Assembly: GCF_004798865.1 (NCBI RefSeq)
Contig: NW_025335641.1
Coordinates: 4,505,526 to 4,569,525, forward strand
Direction of reading: 5' to 3'
DNA length: 64,000 nt
Source of the DNA: Varanus komodoensis
Taxonomy: Eukaryota; Chordata; Lepidosauria; Squamata; Varanidae
Part shown: positions 59,772 through 64,000 of the stretch, piece by piece
Layout of the letters: each line of letters starts with the position of its first letter
How positions within the stretch are numbered: position 1 is the stretch's first letter
Program-made: the position numbers and the translations under genes
The notes under the pieces: generated by a model
The model's database searches: none
What the model was told of the DNA's origin: nothing
The model's input: the letters and a program-made list of their open reading frames with translations, nothing else

Positions 59772-62700
59772 CTTTGAAAAGTAATTGTAAGAGTTAATCA
59801 TCCTGCAAATATTAGGGAATATTCCTAGCTGTTACTAGAATTTTCCTTTTTCCAAATCCAAGCATGTGAGTAAACAATGGAACTTCTGCAACCCAAAGTG
59901 TAAGCTACCTATTCTGGGTTGGAAAACAGGCTTCTCTTATAAGACAAACTTCACATCTCATTGTTTTATCACTCAGATACAAAACTGTCTCATTTCATAC
60001 TGGATCAGTGTGTCTGGGGCAAATGAGCACTACATGTCTGCCACTTTATAGTACTAAAGTATTGTGACCATTTGTTGTGCATAATGGCCTACAATTTCAA
60101 GGGACACATTATGCAAATATACCCCTTCAGTCCTCCCCTTTAAATTATTTTATTTTATTTATTTATTTATTTATTTAAACATTTTTATGCCGCCCCATTC
60201 GCCGAAGCCTCGGGGCGGCTTACAAATTATCAGGATTCATGAGGCTAAATGTGAACTAAATTTTACCACTTTGGATTATGTGCGAATAATTCAAATGTTT
60301 GGTACCCTAGGTGAGTTGGTTAACCCAAACCACACACATGCACGTAATTCCGCTTGCATGCTGCAAGCACAGAAAGACATTCCAGGCTGCCAGTGGAAAC
60401 CCCCAGCTCAGTAATAGAATTCCCTCTAGTTAATATTCTTCCCCAATGTGCCTTCTTGTACTAGTTGGTTGGCCTCTGACATGAGACAGGTTCAAAACTG
60501 GACAATTTTCAGGCTCTTAGAGTACTTTGGAGATTTTTGGAGTATAGGCATACAAAATATTGCACTTCTGGATGATGTGGAAGTACCTTAACTATGTGAA
60601 ATACAATCCTTTCCAACCATTTTAAAGGCAGGGATGTACAACTGCTCAATTTTCACATTTCTCATTTTGAATACACATACACCAGATTTTTGCTTTCCAG
60701 ATTGTGATGACTTAAATAACATTTTAATAATCTGACAGAGCTGTAGCTCCCAAACTCATTCCCCTTTAGATTTTTATTAGAAATCAGGGTACCTTTCATC
60801 TCATTATAGTATTACCACTGTACACATTAGCTGTTCTGAGCACCCTACCAGGATGGAATAACAAATAAAAGTATATAAAAGCCCTGATGTAAGTGTGGCA
60901 TATTTCACTATGTGCATATTTAGTAAGTGTTGTGGGATACTATAACTATCTTGTGGTATCTTCTTATGAGGCAAATACATGATTGTCCAATTTTGAGGTT
61001 GTTCAGTGTATTTGGTCTTGGACTTCATACTGAAAAGCTGGAAACAACAATGTGCTCAAACTGAGTATATAAATTAAAAGCCCTAATGTAAGCATGGCAT
61101 GAATTCTCAGCATATGGAGCTAATGTGTATCTTACAAATACATTTTGAACTTGAAGCTTCACCTGTTTTACTTAATGGTACAACTGCACTCTGAAGAGGT
61201 GCTCTTCTATGCATTTGCCCATTGACCCAAAATGTCTTCCATGAAGGAGGGCACCCAAATCCAGCATCAGTCCTGACACCCTTATGCCAGCTCTGCCTAA
61301 TCAACTTAATTGTATTTCAATGCAAAATTGTGTTAGTGCCTTAGCATTGAGTTGCTTGGTCATTGTCTTCCTGAAAGTAGAGGGAAAGGCACATCTGAAG
61401 CACCTCCACTCTTGGATCCTGCTGGTTCCCTACAGGGAAGGGTGGGGCTACAAGTTATATGCAACCCCAGTGAACCACAAATATTCAGCAAGGGATCCCT
61501 CCATATGGTTCAAATTTGGACATTTCCCTTTATAAAATTTACAGAACAGTACTACTGTGTGTTGCAATATTACCAGAAATTTAATGGTTTGGTAGAATTA
61601 ATAATATTTGTTTGTGGAAACAGAATTTTAAATGCTATAACTTTGTAGTTTAATTCAGAACCATTCACATTAACAGCTGCAAACTGTACTCCCAGAAGAA
61701 AACCTCATTTATTTGTGTTCTCTGGCTTATCCATGTGATTTGGATCAACCAGCCAATTCCATATAAGGGAGACTTTCTCCTTCTTTGGATGATGTATTCA
61801 AAGCCAGGAGTTTTTCTAAATAACTGCAGTAATCTCATCCAAGTCTATTCCTTATAATTATGACATAAGAATGCTACAGTCCTTTCAAATTCTAAACATT
61901 TCAGAAGCAAAATTTTCAAACCCTAAACCCTGAAACAATCAACATCATCTCAGCAATTACTGCAAAAAAGCAAAAGGAGCTGTAATTATGGAATGACTAC
62001 TGATGTCTTCTGAAGGTCCATTAAATCCACTGAATCTAGAGATTAAATGTAAAGTACATTTAGGACATAGTTTCCCACTCTCTTTACTAATCTTGATTAG
62101 TACAGAATATATATACTGTAGAAGACTTTACCAATACCCACAATGCATATATAGATTAATATTGCTGGTAACTGTTATATAACACTGTACCAAAAATTAT
62201 TTTTAAAATTCAGCAAGTTAAATATGCAACTTAATTTTGCTCTAGTTTTGGAAGAAACAATTTTAAGTAATGGCCACTTCCCTCAAATCCAACTTCAATC
62301 ATCATGAAAATATTTGGTTTCATGTTTCTTTCAACCCACAGTAATTATGACCAGTTCTTACTGGAACCTTTTAAAAAAGGATAACAGTATATTGCATTTC
62401 TAATTCAAAGAGAACATTCATTATCCATGGATTAACATATGAACAGAAACATATTTACTGATTTATTTACAGTACTTTAATGCAACGTATGGCAATACCT
62501 TTCTACTGGCAAGAGTCTCAACACATTCTTTTCTGGTTATGCAAACATTTACCACCAAAAGGCTAAAGTCATTCACATGCCACAATATACTTTCCATTAT
62601 CTCATGTTTTAGACAAAAACATCTTTAGCATCCAGCTTGGCATAACATTAAACATTTGTACTTTAAACTATTTTATGATAGTAAATTATTCAAGTGTTAG

Positions 62701-64000
62701 ATCACAAAGGCATAGCTTTAAGTAAACTTTATTGGTTGACAGACAGTGACAGCTTTTGGCAAATACTCAAGACTTTGGTGCAATGTGAACAGCAAAAGAA
62801 TTATAAGGGAAAAACAGTTTTCTATAGTAGTCTAACCAAATATCTGGAATTTACTACTCTGCTTTTAACTCCTTGTTTATGCCTTTCCCCATAAAAATGG
62901 TGGACTCTCCTCTGCTTTTTCAAGTGCAGCTTTATTTAGCATTTTTATAAAATATCATCTATGTATTATATCTATCCATTCCTTTTTCTGCACTTTGAAT
63001 ACACACGCTTAAAAAGTGTTATCTGTGTTAAATATGAAATCAATGGGACTTAACTTCTAAGTAAAAGAATCTAGCATTGCACTGAGAGTTGGTCATTTTC
63101 ACATAAACAACAACGGATCTAAAGATGAACACAATAATCTATAGATAATAAAAATCCACAGCAGAAAGAAATCTTTGTTATAATGAAAAATGTCTTTTTA
63201 TTGGAAAAGAAGGGATAGAAGGAAAGTGTTGATAAAATTATGTTTCAAATCCAATCATTCTGGTTAGTAACAATGTGGGATACAAGTACTTTTAAAATAT
63301 ATATTAAAATTAATCTTAACCCTATTATTGAATGTAGCAGGTAGCTCCACAAGTACCTGTATTTACTGCAATGAAAGCATTTTATACTCCTACCTTTGTT
63401 GCCAGCTATCTGTTTCTCTTATTCTTTCCTTCAGTCTCTCCCCCACCCTTTGCACCCTTTGCCTTTTCAACATTCATAGATTTCACAAATTATTTCCAAA
63501 GCTATAACATTTCTGGCCTTTTCTGCCTTGAGTTTTATAAGCATTTTGGATTTAACTCTGCTCTTCTACCTTTGGGAATGGGTGAAAGATGAGAAAATAT
63601 TTGCTTCATGACATCTTGTCATATAATATTCTTTGCAGCAGGCGTTGTTAGTTGAGTCTACCTTTACTATTCTGTTGCAAGTGTCTCAATAGTTTTTACA
63701 ACTTCCTGTCTTAGGAAACTACTGATAAGTATTATTTTTATTCTAGCAAGGGTATGAAGATGCCTTTCAATATGAATACAAATAGTATTTTAGTGATAAG
63801 ATTACAGATTAGTAGTAAGGTGTCATGTGATAAAGGGCAATATCCAATGAGATGCTTCTTCCTCCAGCTAATCCACTTCCATTCCACTGATTCCCTTCAG
63901 CAAACAGTGAGTTCTTTTGTACAAGTGTGTACTCTGTTCACACAACAGAGATTCAGTGCTTCCTAGAAGCTGCTGCAAAATAAGCAGAAACACTAAATTC
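59772..64000 (-). other. ZNHIT6 upstream intron (partial)
   Basis: A+T-rich sequence with no exon I could recognise. A SINE-like fragment lies at 60150-60235. The frame entering the exon at 59771 needs a donor that leaves two bases of a split codon, and this was not found before the window ends. Confidence 0.5.
60150..60235. mobile_element. SINE/LINE tail fragment
   Basis: A run of ATTT units leads into TTTTTATGCCGCCCCATTCG and GGGGCGGCTTACAAAT. This is the end box of a common squamate short repeat, probably the same broad family as the tRNA SINEs near 33.8 kb. It lies inside a ZNHIT6 intron. Confidence 0.55.

Overview
This is a stretch of vertebrate nuclear DNA, almost certainly from a squamate reptile (a lizard). 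The genes have short coding exons with GT-AG introns, and most of the window is A+T-rich non-coding sequence full of old transposons. The combination of a BovB/RTE LINE (36.5-39.4 kb), a Sauria-type tRNA SINE (8.16-8.51 kb) and several CR1 LINE tails points to a squamate. I cannot name the species.

Two host genes can be supported. CCN1 (CYR61), a secreted matricellular protein, is complete on the plus strand: TATA box near 25.21 kb, five coding exons between 25505 and 27647, and a 3' UTR with AU-rich motifs and a poly(A) signal at 28232. The joined exons give 375 residues with the four CCN modules and all 38 module cysteines. The last two coding exons of ZNHIT6 (BCD1, a box C/D snoRNP assembly factor) lie on the minus strand at 59647-59771 and 50923-50999, with a poly(A) signal near 50762; the rest of that gene lies beyond the right edge. 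CCN1 and ZNHIT6 are convergent, as in human chromosome 1, which supports both calls. The third member of the human neighbourhood, DDAH1, was looked for on the left and not found.

Layout: 1-21 kb is intergenic DNA with LINE/SINE pieces and microsatellites and no recognisable gene. 21.6-25.2 kb is the CCN1 upstream region, with a GC/CpG-rich block (about 21.7-22.25 kb), two identical CArg-type SRF sites (21671 and 23352) and a compact core promoter with a small tandem duplication and a TEAD-like site. 25.2-28.3 kb is CCN1. 28.3-50.7 kb is intergenic and repeat-rich, holding an hAT-type DNA transposon with perfect 8-bp target duplications, a long broken BovB LINE and fossil retroelement pieces. 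50.7-64 kb is the 3' part of ZNHIT6, mostly intron.

I did not find a new multi-gene system. The most useful leads are regulatory: the paired CArg boxes and CpG-rich block upstream of CCN1, the duplicated promoter element, and the retroelement fossil that ends almost on the ZNHIT6 poly(A) site. Repeat family names come from remembered consensus features, not from a database search.
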